Shown one piece after another: positions 1 through 10,404 of a DNA stretch of 55,654 nucleotides. The stretch lies in contig NZ_JALJDX010000193.1 in assembly GCF_022952855.1 (NCBI RefSeq), forward strand, positions 1 through 55,654, given 5' to 3'. A program made the translations under genes and the position numbers. This DNA is from Pseudomonas sp. RGM2987 (lineage in GTDB: Bacteria > Pseudomonadota > Gammaproteobacteria > Pseudomonadales > Pseudomonadaceae). Position 1 is the first letter of the stretch, and every line of letters starts with the position of its first letter. Under the pieces are notes generated by a model, which saw nothing but the letters and a program-made list of their open reading frames with translations, was not told the DNA's origin and searched no databases.

Positions 1-27
1 ATTCAACATTTTGGGCGACAGACACAC

Positions 28-59
28 CGCTTTCGCGAGCAAGCCCGCTCCCACAGGGG
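28..59. repeat. Single REP sequence at the left edge
   Basis: One arm of the REP family seen elsewhere in the window (ttcgcgagcaagcccgctcc followed by cacag). Its partner arm would lie outside the window or is missing. It sits just downstream of the lpxH stop, the usual intergenic position for Pseudomonas REPs. Confidence 0.75.
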
Positions 60-70
60 CGGCGGATGCT

Positions 71-820
71 TTAAGTGCTTGGCAATGCCAATTGCGGATT
101 GCCAAACCCGAACGGTGCCAGCGCAAACCCTTGTTCATCCACCTGCAACGCCCAGCCTTGCTTGTCCCAATCCCCTAGCACTATGCGTCTCGCGGCATGT
201 TCGCCGAGTTGCAGTTTGTGGATAGCGGGGCGGTGGGTGTGGCCGTGGATCAGGGTGCTTACGCCGTACTGCTGCATGACCCGTGGGATTTCCTCGGGCG
301 TGACGTCAACGATGTCGTTGGCTTTCATCCGCGTCTGCGCACGGCTTTCACTGCGCAACTTGCGCGCCAGTTTCTGGCGAGTGCCCAGCGGCAGGTGGCG
401 CAGGATGAACAGCGTGACCGGGTTGCGCAGCCAGCGGCGCAGCTTCATATAGCCTTCGTCGCGGGTGCAGAGGCTGTCGCCGTGCATCAGCAGCACCGGC
501 TCGCCGTTGAACTGCACGACACTCGGGTCCTTGAGCAGGGTGCAGCCGGCCGCTTTGCAGAAGGCCTGCCCCAGCATGAAGTCGCGGTTGCCGTGCATCA
601 GGAAAATCGCCGTGCCGCTGTCGCTCAGTTCGCGCAGGGCCTGGCAGATGGAACGCTGGAACGGCGTCATGGCATCGTCGCCGATCCAGGCTTCGAAAAA
701 ATCGCCCAGGATGTACAGCGCTTGCGCCGCACGGGCGCGGGTGGCCAGTAAATCCAGAAACGCCCGGGTGATGTCCGGGCGCTCCTCTTCCAGATGCAGA
801 TCTGAAATCAGCAGTATCAC
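71..820 (-). CDS. lpxH: UDP-2,3-diacylglucosamine diphosphatase LpxH
   Basis: This enzyme cleaves UDP-2,3-diacylglucosamine to lipid X and UMP in lipid A synthesis, at the inner face of the cytoplasmic membrane. The 249-residue length is usual for LpxH. Calcineurin-type metallophosphatase motifs are all present in order: D7-L-H9, G39-D40, HGNRD at 76-80, H113-G-D115 and HGHTH at 192-196. The start is GTG: it overlaps the ppiB stop in a GTGA arrangement, which points to translational coupling, and no ATG lies near. It is the second gene of a leftward ppiB-lpxH pair, an order common in Pseudomonas. No defect is seen. Confidence 0.96.
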   Translation of the reverse strand: MILLISDLHLEEERPDITRAFLDLLATRARAAQALYILGDFFEAWIGDDAMTPFQRSICQALRELSDSGTAIFLMHGNRDFMLGQAFCKAAGCTLLKDPSVVQFNGEPVLLMHGDSLCTRDEGYMKLRRWLRNPVTLFILRHLPLGTRQKLARKLRSESRAQTRMKANDIVDVTPEEIPRVMQQYGVSTLIHGHTHRPAIHKLQLGEHAARRIVLGDWDKQGWALQVDEQGFALAPFGFGNPQLALPST

Positions 821-1320
821 TCAATGATCTCGGCTTTCTCGATGATCACGTCTTCTGCCGGTACGTCCTGGTGGCCCGCCTTGGACGTGGTGGAAACGCC
901 CTTGATGCTGTCGACCACGTCGGTGCCTTCGATCACTTCGCCAAACACGGCGTAGCCCCAACCTTGCACGGTCTTGCCGCTGTGGTTGAGGAAGCTGTTG
1001 TCAGCCACGTTGATGAAGAACTGCGCGGAGGCCGAATGCGGCTCCATGGTACGGGCCATGGCGATGCTGTACTTTTTGTTCGGCAGGCCGTTGTCGGCTT
1101 CGTTCTGGATGCTCGGGCGCTTGTCTTTCTTTTCTTTCATGCCTGGCTCGAAACCACCGCCCTGGATCATGAAGTTACCGATGACGCGGTGGAAAACGGT
1201 GTTGGTGTAGTGACCGGCCTGGACATACTCAATGAAGTTGGCAACGGTCAGCGGCGCTTTTTCGGCGTTCAGTTGCAGAACGATGTCGCCGTGGTTGGTG
1301 GTCAGTTTGACTTTGCTCAT
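817..1320 (-). CDS. ppiB: Peptidyl-prolyl cis-trans isomerase B (cytoplasmic cyclophilin)
   Basis: A 167-residue cyclophilin that isomerises prolyl peptide bonds during folding. The cyclophilin core is clear: [13 protein letters not shown], the region QFFINVADN and the late motif WGYAVFGEV. There is no signal peptide, so the protein should be cytoplasmic (PpiB rather than periplasmic PpiA). I start at ATG 1320 (MSKVKL); the frame stays open upstream, but that extension has no cyclophilin character. A purine-rich stretch (gaaagag) lies before this ATG. It is the first gene of the pair with lpxH and is divergent from glnS. Confidence 0.95.
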   Translation of the reverse strand: MSKVKLTTNHGDIVLQLNAEKAPLTVANFIEYVQAGHYTNTVFHRVIGNFMIQGGGFEPGMKEKKDKRPSIQNEADNGLPNKKYSIAMARTMEPHSASAQFFINVADNSFLNHSGKTVQGWGYAVFGEVIEGTDVVDSIKGVSTTSKAGHQDVPAEDVIIEKAEIIE

Positions 1321-1569
1321 GATGACTACTCTTTCAAGGAATTCGTGGGTTTCGGGGCGCGAGCGCCCGCAACCGGTCTGGCTGCAATCGGCCAGGTTCG
1401 GCAGTTTAGCCTGCCAGGCGCGAAATTCGAGGCTGTTTTTCGTCAGGCCGTCGATTAAATTCAATCGTTTACCGGCCTGGCCTGTCAGCCGCTTGACAGC
1501 ATCGGCTATGATACGGGCTTTGATTTATCAGGCCGCACCCGGCCGCGCACTTGTCTGTTCAAGGATCCT

Positions 1570-3267
<1,698 letters not shown>

Positions 3268-3288
3268 TCAAGTCTTAAGGGAAACCCT

Positions 3289-4671
3289 GTGCTTACGATC
3301 TACAACACGCTCACCAAGAGCAAAGAAGTCTTCAAGCCGCTCGATGGCAACAAAGTGCGCATGTACGTCTGCGGCATGACCGTGTACGACTACTGCCACA
3401 TCGGGCATGGCCGCAGCATGGTCGCCTTCGACCTGGTAACCCGCTGGTTGCGTTTCAGCGGGTATGACCTGACGTATGTGCGCAACATCACCGACATCGA
3501 AGACAAGATCATCAACCGTGCCCGGGAGAACGGCGAGCCTTACGATGCGCTGACCGAGCGCATGATCAAGGCCATGCACGAGGACGAGGCGCGCCTCAAT
3601 ATCCTCAAGCCGGACCTGGAACCGCGTGCCACGGACCACATTCCGGGCATGCTGGCGATGATCCAGACCTTGATCGACAAGGGCTATGCCTATGCACCAG
3701 GCAATGGCGACGTGTACTACCGCGTCGCCAAGTTCATGGGCTACGGCAAGCTGTCGCGCAAGAAGATCGAAGACCTGCGCATCGGCGCGCGCATCGAAGT
3801 CGACGAATCGAAACAGGACCCGCTGGACTTCGTGCTGTGGAAAGCCGCCAAGCCGGGCGAACCGAGCTGGGAGTCGCCATGGGGCGCCGGGCGTCCGGGC
3901 TGGCATATCGAGTGCTCGGTGATGTCCACCTGCTGCCTGGGCGAGACCTTTGACATTCATGGCGGCGGCAGTGACCTGGAATTCCCGCACCACGAAAACG
4001 AAATCGCCCAGAGCGAAGCGGCGACCGGCAAGACCTACGCCAACGCGTGGATGCATTGTGGCATGATCCGGATCAACGGCGAGAAGATGTCCAAATCGTT
4101 GAACAACTTCTTCACCATCCGCGACGTGCTGGAGAAGTATCACCCGGAAGTCATTCGTTACCTGCTGGTGTCGAGCCACTATCGCAGCGCGATCAACTAT
4201 TCGGAAGACAACCTCAAGGACGCCAAGGGTGCCCTGGAGCGTTTCTACCACGCGTTGAAGGGCCTGCCGAGTGTGCCGGCGGCCGGTGGCGAAGCGTTCG
4301 TGGCGCGGTTTACCGAAGTGATGAACGACGATTTCGGCACGCCGGAAGCCTGCGCGGTGCTGTTCGAGATGGTGCGCGAGATCAACCGCCTGCGCGAGAG
4401 CGATCTCAATGCAGCGGCGGGCCTGGCAGCGCGCCTGAAGGAACTGGCCAGCGTGCTGGGTGTGTTGCAGCTTGAGGCCGATGAGTTCTTGCAAGCTGGG
4501 GCTGAAGGGCGGGTAGATGCCGCTCAGGTCGAAGCCTTGATCCAGGCGCGCCTGAGCGCGCGGGCGAACAAGGACTGGGCCGAATCCGACCGCATCCGCG
4601 ACCAACTCACCGCCATGGGCGTCGTGCTGGAAGACGGCAAGGGCACAACGACCTGGCGCCTGGCGGACTGA
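3289..4671 (+). CDS. cysS: Cysteinyl-tRNA synthetase
   Basis: Charges tRNA-Cys with cysteine. The 460-residue protein starts [15 protein letters not shown]; the start codon is GTG at 3289, preceded by taaggga. C28 of [18 protein letters not shown] is the first zinc ligand, HIGH is at 37-40, and KMSKS at about 266-270. The C-terminal helical anticodon-binding domain is complete. The gene sits 21 bases after glnS and is followed by REP elements rather than by another gene. Confidence 0.98.
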   Translation: MLTIYNTLTKSKEVFKPLDGNKVRMYVCGMTVYDYCHIGHGRSMVAFDLVTRWLRFSGYDLTYVRNITDIEDKIINRARENGEPYDALTERMIKAMHEDEARLNILKPDLEPRATDHIPGMLAMIQTLIDKGYAYAPGNGDVYYRVAKFMGYGKLSRKKIEDLRIGARIEVDESKQDPLDFVLWKAAKPGEPSWESPWGAGRPGWHIECSVMSTCCLGETFDIHGGGSDLEFPHHENEIAQSEAATGKTYANAWMHCGMIRINGEKMSKSLNNFFTIRDVLEKYHPEVIRYLLVSSHYRSAINYSEDNLKDAKGALERFYHALKGLPSVPAAGGEAFVARFTEVMNDDFGTPEACAVLFEMVREINRLRESDLNAAAGLAARLKELASVLGVLQLEADEFLQAGAEGRVDAAQVEALIQARLSARANKDWAESDRIRDQLTAMGVVLEDGKGTTTWRLAD

Positions 4672-4691
4672 GTCCGACTACGCACGATACC

Positions 4692-4783
4692 CAGTGGGAG
4701 CGGGCTTGCTCGCGAAGGCGTTCTAACCGTCAACGATGATGTTGGCAGTGAGGACGCTTTCGCGAGCAAGCCCGCTCCCACAG
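4692..4783. repeat. REPIN (two inverted REP arms)
   Basis: The left arm reads cagtgggagcgggcttgctc and continues gcgaa; the right arm is its inverted partner and ends cccacag. About 40 bases separate the arms. The arms match each other almost perfectly, the form of a mobile REP doublet. Confidence 0.85.
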
Positions 4784-4826
4784 TGGTTGTGTGGTGGACG
4801 CAAGACCGATGACCGCCGTCATTCCC

Positions 4827-4920
4827 CTGTGGTAGCTGAGCTTGCTCGCGATAGCGGTGGGTCAGCTTGCATCTGTGGTGAGTGTGCCGATGCCTTCGCA
4901 AGCAAACCCACCCCCCACAG
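4827..4920. repeat. Degenerate REPIN
   Basis: A second doublet directly after the first. The arms are recognisable (ctgtggtagctgagcttgct and gcaagcaaacccac) but carry several changes, so this copy is older than its neighbour at 4692-4783. Confidence 0.7.
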
Positions 4921-5005
4921 TTTTTTTGTGTTCAGCCTGCTGATCCCCCTTTTATGAGCTAGTACTGTCAGGTCAATCCGACGTTCACTGACAGGCGTCT
5001 CTCCC

Positions 5006-5461
5006 ATGTTGGCTCATTGGTCTCTGGCAGCAATCCATCTCCTGGCCTTCGCCCTCGGCTTCTGGGCAGTGCTCACCCGCGGCACGGCGCTGCGGCGCCT
5101 GGCGGGTGGCGCGGATGCGGTGCGCAACGTGTTGATGGCGGATAACGTGTGGGGCCTGTCGGCGCTGGTGCTGTTGGTGACCGGTGGGATGCGGGCGTTT
5201 GGCGGGTTCGAAAAAGGCTCGGACTATTACCTGCACCAGCCGCTGTTTCACCTGAAGATGACGCTGTTGCTGCTGATCCTGCTGCTGGAAATCGCGCCGA
5301 TGATCGCCCTGATCAAATGGCGGATAGGCTTGGGCAAGGGGGCGGCTATCGATCCTTCTCGGGCCGGTCGGTTTGCCCGCATCAGCCACATCGAAGCCTT
5401 GCTGCTGCTCTTGATGATGATCGCGGCCACGGGCATGGCTCGCGGCGTGGGCCTGGACTGA
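5006..5461 (+). CDS. DUF2214-type inner-membrane protein
   Basis: A 151-residue membrane protein with four hydrophobic segments: about residues 4-25, 45-63, 85-108 and 128-147. The pattern of short loops and the basic stretch after the first helix (LTRGTALRRL) recall the DUF2214 family, whose function is unknown. ATG 5006 follows cgtctctccc, a poor ribosome binding site, so expression may be low. It stands alone between REP elements and rsmE, with no operon partner. The family name is from memory of the pattern and has not been checked by search. Confidence 0.72.
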   Translation: MLAHWSLAAIHLLAFALGFWAVLTRGTALRRLAGGADAVRNVLMADNVWGLSALVLLVTGGMRAFGGFEKGSDYYLHQPLFHLKMTLLLLILLLEIAPMIALIKWRIGLGKGAAIDPSRAGRFARISHIEALLLLLMMIAATGMARGVGLD

Positions 5462-5659
5462 CCGACCGCAAACGCCCGCTTCATCGCCATTAAAACGAAA
5501 TGTCTGACAGCCATGCTATGAGCCATGCCATTAGTATCGGGTTCACGGGCTGGACGAAAAGCAAAAGGCGGGGGATAGCGGGGGGAGGCGAGGGCGGCCG
5601 GAATCTTTAGCCAGCCATTGCAGGGATGCAAACGGGCTGGCTACGGACTGCCGCAAGGC

Positions 5660-5851
5660 TCAGGATTGCGGTTTGTCGGGGGCGGTAAGGCCGGCCTGGA
5701 TCCGCTGATAAATCTCCTCGCGATGCACCGCAACGTTTTTCGGGGCGTTGATGCCGATCCGGACTTGTTGGCCGCTCACGCCCAGAATGGTGATCGTGAT
5801 GTCGTCACCAATGTTTATGCTTTCACCGACTTTGCGGGTGAGTATCAGCAT
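5660..5851 (-). CDS. rsmE: RsmE, CsrA-family RNA-binding regulator
   Basis: A 63-residue post-transcriptional repressor that binds GGA motifs in mRNA leaders, in Pseudomonas as part of the Gac/Rsm cascade. The sequence [20 protein letters not shown] with the C-terminal region [20 protein letters not shown] is the RsmE paralogue, not RsmA (which has RRVGET and a different tail). The RNA-binding residues L4, R6 and R44 region (VHREEI) are present. I take ATG 5851, preceded by caaggagaacacc on the coding strand; the upstream extension ([10 protein letters not shown]) is not part of the family. Monocistronic. Confidence 0.95.
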   Translation of the reverse strand: MLILTRKVGESINIGDDITITILGVSGQQVRIGINAPKNVAVHREEIYQRIQAGLTAPDKPQS

Positions 5852-6097
5852 GGTGTTCTCCTTGATTGCTTTATAGGGCACCTGATTGACAGTGCAGATG
5901 TCGGTACTGCTTATAGATTAGTGCTAAGTGTCACAATGTGAGTGCCTCTTTCTGACGTGCAGACGCAGCATTAATTCCCAGGGTGCGACTATACAGAGAC
6001 GCCGGACAGGATTCTCGTGTTTTGAGCGCTGTTTGCGGGGGTTCTTGTCGGGCGTGGGTGCTAAAATTCCCGCCTCATGTCTTCCAGGGGAAACGTT

Positions 6098-6463
6098 GTG
6101 CGCAAATTGGCTTGGGTTATCGCGGTATTGGTGTTGGCAGGGTGCGGTGAAGGGCGGGATGTCCAGGCGCCGAAACCCAACCCCGCCGCGACCTCCGCAC
6201 CGGTCGCCGCTGCCGCGCCGCAGTGGGCTGTCGAAGTTCGAGGCGAGACGCCGCAGGCTGTCAGCGACCTGACCGGCTGGCTCATCGAGCACAGTTTCAT
6301 GTCGAACGTCTTCAAGGAAAACGGCAAGGATCGGGTCCTGGTCGGCCCTTTCAGCTCCAAGGCCGAAGCTGAAGCCGGTCAGGAGAAGATTACCGCTGCC
6401 CTGGTCCGGGCCAAGAAGCGCAATATTGAAACGCAAGTCGTGGATTACCCGACTGCCCAATGA
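6098..6463 (+). CDS. Small SPOR-like lipoprotein
   Basis: A 121-residue exported protein. The N-terminus is basic then hydrophobic and ends in a lipobox LAGC (start VRKLAWVIAV), followed by an Ala/Pro-rich linker. The last 70 residues (WAVEVRGE, then RVLVGPFSSKAEAEAGQEKI) have the pattern of a SPOR domain, which binds denuded peptidoglycan glycan strands. I choose GTG 6098 because aggggaaac lies seven bases before it; ATG 6077 in frame lacks such a site and would move the signal peptide inward. It is a single gene between rsmE (divergent) and a REPIN. Confidence 0.75.
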   Translation: MRKLAWVIAVLVLAGCGEGRDVQAPKPNPAATSAPVAAAAPQWAVEVRGETPQAVSDLTGWLIEHSFMSNVFKENGKDRVLVGPFSSKAEAEAGQEKITAALVRAKKRNIETQVVDYPTAQ

Positions 6464-6483
6464 TCGGGTGGCACTCCATCAAC

Positions 6484-6575
6484 TGTGGGAGCGAGCCTGC
6501 TCGCGATATCGGTAGATCAGTCAACATCTGCATAGGTTGATCCACCGCTATCGCGAGCAGGCTCGCTCCCACAGG
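6484..6575. repeat. REPIN between SPOR-like gene and endA
   Basis: Two inverted arms (tgtgggagcgagcctgctcg and its complement) separated by about 45 bases. The arm sequence differs from the 4692 copy (gagcctgctcg versus gggcttgctcg), so it belongs to a sister subtype. Confidence 0.85.
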
Positions 6576-6587
6576 TTAAATGTCAGA

Positions 6588-7277
6588 TCAACCGCAGGCC
6601 TTCATATCCACCGGCCCCACGAACTCGTTCCCGCGCCCCATGACGCACGCCACGCTCTGGTTGCGCTGGCGCTCCCAGCTCTCCACTGGGTAAGTCTTGT
6701 CCCAGGCTTCATACAGGCGTCGGTCCTGTTTCGACAATTGCAGGCCGTACTGCTTGCTCATGTAGAAATACGTGCGGGCGATCATCCCCCGGATCGAAGG
6801 GCGGGGCATGACCTTCTTGGCCTTGAAATCCACCTGGGTCAGGCATGAACCGTACTGGCCTTTCTGTTCTGGCAGCCAGCCGAAACTGAAATTGCTGCGG
6901 TCACCGTTCACCTCGCCGATGCTTGGCACCAGGTTGTGCAGGTCAGCCTCGGCCCGTTGATAGACCGGGTCGTAGCGGGTGCAATTCTTGCGACCGCCTT
7001 GTTGCCAACATTGCCGCTGATGGCCGATCTGCCATGCCGGGACGATATGTTCCCACTCGATGCGGGCGGCGCGGCTGGCGTTTTTCCGTGGTACATATCC
7101 GCAGGCCGCCAGGTTGACCCGATTGCCGGTGTATTTGCAGCCGCAGTAAAACTCGGTGGATTGTGGCGCGTAGAGCTTCCAGGCGACTTTCTTGGCTTCG
7201 TTGAAGGTGCGCGGGGCACCGGCCTGTGCGCCCATGGCGACAAACACAAGCACTAACGCTAAACAGCGAACACTCAT
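6588..7277 (-). CDS. endA: Secreted or periplasmic endonuclease I
   Basis: A 229-residue non-specific DNA endonuclease. The N-terminus MSVRCLALVLVFVAMGAQA is a signal peptide. The His-Me finger core IEWEHIVPAW and the downstream YQRAEADLHNLVPS and GDRSN motifs are those of endonuclease I; several cysteines (YCGCKY, RQCWQQ, NCTRY) probably form disulfides. I start at ATG 7277, since the upstream extension is not a leader. Five bases separate the gene from the upstream DUF1654 gene, so the two may share a transcript. The symbol is by family; Vibrio/E. coli-type names differ. Confidence 0.92.
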   Translation of the reverse strand: MSVRCLALVLVFVAMGAQAGAPRTFNEAKKVAWKLYAPQSTEFYCGCKYTGNRVNLAACGYVPRKNASRAARIEWEHIVPAWQIGHQRQCWQQGGRKNCTRYDPVYQRAEADLHNLVPSIGEVNGDRSNFSFGWLPEQKGQYGSCLTQVDFKAKKVMPRPSIRGMIARTYFYMSKQYGLQLSKQDRRLYEAWDKTYPVESWERQRNQSVACVMGRGNEFVGPVDMKACG

Positions 7278-7282
7278 CGGAC

Positions 7283-7561
7283 TCAATCTTCCTTCGGCAC
7301 TACCCAGAAAACCTGCACACCACCATCGTCGCGATAGGCGAGGGTCACGTTGTCGTTCTCGTCGATTTCTTCCAACAGGCGTTCCCACTCATCCACCGGC
7401 TCATCGGGCAAGCGGAAGATCAACGCGGCCTTGGCTTTTTGCGCGGTGGGGGCGTTGATGATTTTCGAAACCCGGAGGCCGAGTCGCGTATAGGAATCCA
7501 AGGGGGTAGTTGCAGCGGAGGGCGTTGCCACAGGATTATCCTTATTAAGCTGTACGGGCAT
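7283..7561 (-). CDS. DUF1654 protein
   Basis: A 92-residue cytoplasmic protein typical of Pseudomonas, with unknown function. The recognisable core runs SYTRLGLRVSKIINAPTAQ, then RLPDEP, DEWERLLEEI and a DDG...W...P ending. This matches my memory of DUF1654. ATG 7561 is the first start; the first 20 residues are low complexity, so a later start cannot be excluded. It lies five bases upstream of endA on the same strand. Confidence 0.72.
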   Translation of the reverse strand: MPVQLNKDNPVATPSAATTPLDSYTRLGLRVSKIINAPTAQKAKAALIFRLPDEPVDEWERLLEEIDENDNVTLAYRDDGGVQVFWVVPKED

Positions 7562-7732
7562 ACAGTATTTAACCGTAGGCGTTTACGCAACTACTTAAAA
7601 TTCAAGAAAATCGTCTGACAGCACTTTTTTCGTTTTGGTGTAGGAGGAGGCGGTTTTTTTATTGAGTTGAATAAACAAGCGAGACGATCAAGCCTGGGCT
7701 ATGGTGTGCTGCGCAAAGGCGGATTTTCAAAG

Positions 7733-7761
7733 TTGACAAATCCCCGAAGCCTTACCATAGT
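7733..7761 (+). promoter_or_regulatory. Probable sigma-70 promoter of the rbs operon
   Basis: ttgaca at 7733-7738, a 17-base spacer, then catagt at 7756-7761 as the -10 box. The operator at 7770-7783 covers the expected transcription start. Confidence 0.65.
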
Positions 7762-7769
7762 TCATTCCA

Positions 7770-7783
7770 CGCAAACGTTTGCG
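7770..7783. promoter_or_regulatory. RbsR (LacI-type) operator
   Basis: A perfect 14-base palindrome cgcaaacgtttgcg with the central cg typical of LacI-family operators. It lies just after the promoter and 54 bases before rbsB. The regulator gene rbsR lies inside the same operon, so repression relieved by ribose (or a ribose phosphate) is the natural reading. Confidence 0.8.
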
Positions 7784-7836
7784 CGGCGTTCCGTGCGATG
7801 ATTTGCTCACAATAATCATAAGATCGGAGTGAACCC

Positions 7837-8796
7837 ATGAAGTTGCCATTCGCTGGACGCCTTCTCGCTGTCGCCATGCTCGCGGCCGCATCCGCTGCAC
7901 TGCCTGTCTCCTCGGCATTCGCCCAGACCGCTGAAAAGCCCAAGGTTGCCCTGGTCATGAAATCGTTGGCCAACGAGTTCTTCCTGACCATGGAAGACGG
8001 CGCCAAGGCCTACCAGAAAGAACATTCCGCCGATTTCGAGCTGATCTCCAACGGGATCAAGGACGAGACCGACACCGCCAACCAGATCCGCATCGTCGAG
8101 CAGATGATCGTGTCCAAGGTCGACGCGCTCATCATCGCGCCCGCAGACTCCAAGGCCATGGTGCCGGTGATCAAGAAAGCCGTGGACGCTGGCATCACGG
8201 TCATCAACATCGATAACCAGCTCGATCCTGCCGTGGTCAAGAGCAAAAACATCAACGTCCCGTTCGTAGGCCCTGACAACCGCAAGGGTGCGCGACTGGT
8301 GGGTGAGTACCTGGCCAAGCAGCTCAAGGCCGGTGACGAAGTCGGCATCATCGAGGGCGTGTCCACCACCACCAACGCACAGGCGCGGACGGCGGGCTTC
8401 AAGGACGCGATGGAAGCGGCGCAGGTCAAGGTCGTGTCCTTGCAATCGGGTGACTGGGAAATCAACAAGGGCAACCAGGTTGCCGCTTCGATGCTCAGCG
8501 AGTACCCGAATATCAAGGCGTTGCTGGCCGGTAACGACAGCATGGCGGTCGGCGCCGTATCGGCCGTGCGCGCTGCGGGTAAGGCGGGCAAGGTGCAAGT
8601 GGTCGGCTACGACAACATCAATGCCATCAAACCGATGCTCAAGGACGGTCGTGTCCTGGCTACCGCCGACCAGTTTGCCGCCAAGCAGGCGGTATTCGGC
8701 ATCGAGACAGCCCTGAAGATCCTCAAGAAAGAAAAAGTCGAGATCGGCGACAACGGTGTTATCGAAACTCCAGTCGAGCTGGTGACCAAGCAGTAA
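7837..8796 (+). CDS. rbsB: Ribose ABC transporter, periplasmic binding protein
   Basis: Binds D-ribose in the periplasm and delivers it to RbsAC. The 319-residue protein has a signal peptide (to about residue 30, ending SSAFAQ) and a type I periplasmic binding fold: VALVMKSLANEFF at the start of domain 1, the hinge-crossing segments QARTAGF and AGNDSMAVGAV, and VVGYDN near the C-terminus. ATG 7837 follows gatcggagtgaaccc, a good ribosome site. It is the first gene of rbsBACRKD; the order with rbsB first is common in Pseudomonas. Confidence 0.93.
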   Translation: MKLPFAGRLLAVAMLAAASAALPVSSAFAQTAEKPKVALVMKSLANEFFLTMEDGAKAYQKEHSADFELISNGIKDETDTANQIRIVEQMIVSKVDALIIAPADSKAMVPVIKKAVDAGITVINIDNQLDPAVVKSKNINVPFVGPDNRKGARLVGEYLAKQLKAGDEVGIIEGVSTTTNAQARTAGFKDAMEAAQVKVVSLQSGDWEINKGNQVAASMLSEYPNIKALLAGNDSMAVGAVSAVRAAGKAGKVQVVGYDNINAIKPMLKDGRVLATADQFAAKQAVFGIETALKILKKEKVEIGDNGVIETPVELVTKQ

Positions 8797-8812
8797 TCCT
8801 GGCGACAAAACG

Positions 8813-8836
8813 GCGCTCGCCCACTCGGGCGAGCGC
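8813..8836 (+). promoter_or_regulatory. Stem-loop between rbsB and rbsA
   Basis: A perfect 10-bp stem (gcgctcgccc / gggcgagcgc) with loop actc and no T-run. Placed just after the binding-protein gene, it probably protects the rbsB segment of the mRNA from 3' decay or lowers readthrough into rbsA, giving more binding protein than ATPase. Confidence 0.65.
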
Positions 8837-8850
8837 ATGGAGAGTTTTTT

Positions 8851-10404
8851 ATGTCCGTTCGCGACCCGAACGCTGTCCTGTGTGTCAGCGGCATCGGCAA
8901 GACCTATGCCCAGCCGGTACTGACCGGCATCGACCTGACGTTGATGCGCGGTGAAGTGCTGGCGCTGACCGGCGAAAATGGTGCTGGCAAAAGCACCCTG
9001 TCCAAGATCATCGGTGGGTTGGTGACGCCGACCACCGGGCAAATGCAGTTCCAAGGCCAGGATTATCGCCCCGGCAGCCGTACCCAGGCTGAAGACCTCG
9101 GCGTGCGCATGGTAATGCAGGAACTCAACCTGCTGCCGACCCTGTCCGTGGCCGAGAACCTGTTTCTCGACAACCTGCCCAGTCGCTGCGGTTGGATCGA
9201 CCGCAAGCAACTGCGCAAAGCGGCGATCGAAGCCATGGCCCAGGTCGGGCTCGATGCGATTGACCCCGACACCCTGGTCGGCGAGTTGGGCATCGGCCAC
9301 CAACAAATGGTCGAGATCGCCCGTAACCTGATCGGCGATTGCCACGTGCTGATTCTCGACGAGCCGACTGCGATGCTGACGGCCCGTGAAGTCGAGATGC
9401 TGTTCGAACAGATCACTCGCTTGCAGGCTCGGGGCGTGGCGATCATCTACATCTCCCATCGCCTTGAAGAACTGGCACGGGTGGCCCAGCGCATTGCCGT
9501 GCTGCGCGACGGCAACCTGGTCTGCGTCGAGCCGATGGCCAACTACAACAGCGAGCAACTGGTGACCCTGATGGTCGGCCGGGAACTGGGCGAGCACATC
9601 GACCTGGGCCCACGGCAGATCGGCGCGCCGGCGCTGACCGTTAGCGGCCTGACCCGTTCGGACAAGGTCCGCGATGTGTCCTTCGAAGTGCGCAGTGGTG
9701 AAATCTTCGGTATTTCCGGGCTGATCGGGGCAGGACGCACCGAGCTGTTGCGCTTGATCTTCGGCGCCGACACGGCCGACAGCGGTACGGTCGCACTCGG
9801 CTCACCGGCCAACGTCGTGAGCATCCGTTCCCCGGCCGATGCGGTGGCCCACGGCATCGCGCTGATCACTGAAGATCGCAAGGGCGAAGGCCTGCTGCTG
9901 ACGCAATCCATTGCCGCCAACATAGCCCTGGGCAACATGCCGGAGATTTCCAGTGCTGGCATCGTCAACGGCAGCGATGAACTGGGCTTGGCCCAGCGGC
10001 AGATCGATGCCATGCGGATCCGCAGTTCCAGCCCGACGCAGTTGGTATCCGAGCTGTCGGGCGGTAACCAGCAGAAAGTGGTGATCGGTCGCTGGCTCGA
10101 ACGCGATTGCTCGGTGCTGCTGTTCGACGAGCCAACCCGTGGCATCGACGTCGGCGCCAAATTCGACATTTATGCGCTGCTGGGTGAATTGACGCGCCAG
10201 GGCAAGGCGTTAGTCGTGGTGTCCAGTGACCTGCGCGAACTGATGTTGATCTGCGACCGGATCGGCGTGCTGTCCGCCGGGCGTCTGATCGATACGTTCG
10301 AGCGCGACAGCTGGACCCAGGACGACTTGCTTGCCGCCGCCTTCGCCGGCTACCAGAAACGTGATGCGTTGCTCAACGAAGCAGCGCCTAGGGAATTTTC
10401 ATGA
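8851..10404 (+). CDS. rbsA: Ribose ABC transporter, double ATPase subunit
   Basis: Powers ribose import. In 517 residues there are two ABC cassettes. The first has Walker A GENGAGKSTL and Walker B LILDEPTA; the second has the degenerate Walker A GLIGAGRTEL, the signature LSGGNQQK and LLFDEPTRGIDVG. A degenerate Walker A in the second half is usual for RbsA/MglA. ATG 8851 follows ggagagtttttt. Its end overlaps rbsC by four bases (ATGA), so the two are translationally coupled. Confidence 0.95.
   Translation: MSVRDPNAVLCVSGIGKTYAQPVLTGIDLTLMRGEVLALTGENGAGKSTLSKIIGGLVTPTTGQMQFQGQDYRPGSRTQAEDLGVRMVMQELNLLPTLSVAENLFLDNLPSRCGWIDRKQLRKAAIEAMAQVGLDAIDPDTLVGELGIGHQQMVEIARNLIGDCHVLILDEPTAMLTAREVEMLFEQITRLQARGVAIIYISHRLEELARVAQRIAVLRDGNLVCVEPMANYNSEQLVTLMVGRELGEHIDLGPRQIGAPALTVSGLTRSDKVRDVSFEVRSGEIFGISGLIGAGRTELLRLIFGADTADSGTVALGSPANVVSIRSPADAVAHGIALITEDRKGEGLLLTQSIAANIALGNMPEISSAGIVNGSDELGLAQRQIDAMRIRSSSPTQLVSELSGGNQQKVVIGRWLERDCSVLLFDEPTRGIDVGAKFDIYALLGELTRQGKALVVVSSDLRELMLICDRIGVLSAGRLIDTFERDSWTQDDLLAAAFAGYQKRDALLNEAAPREFS

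Larger units (their letters stand above)
4672..5005. other. Intergenic stretch filled by REP elements
   Basis: No gene is seen between cysS and the DUF2214 gene. The space holds two REPIN-like pairs (listed separately), then about 80 bases of AT-richer sequence in front of the DUF2214 start. Confidence 0.7.

Noticed and set aside
7816..9597. 593-residue open frame on the minus strand across rbsB and rbsA
   Set aside because: Shadow frame of two clear rbs genes; no protein-like motif.
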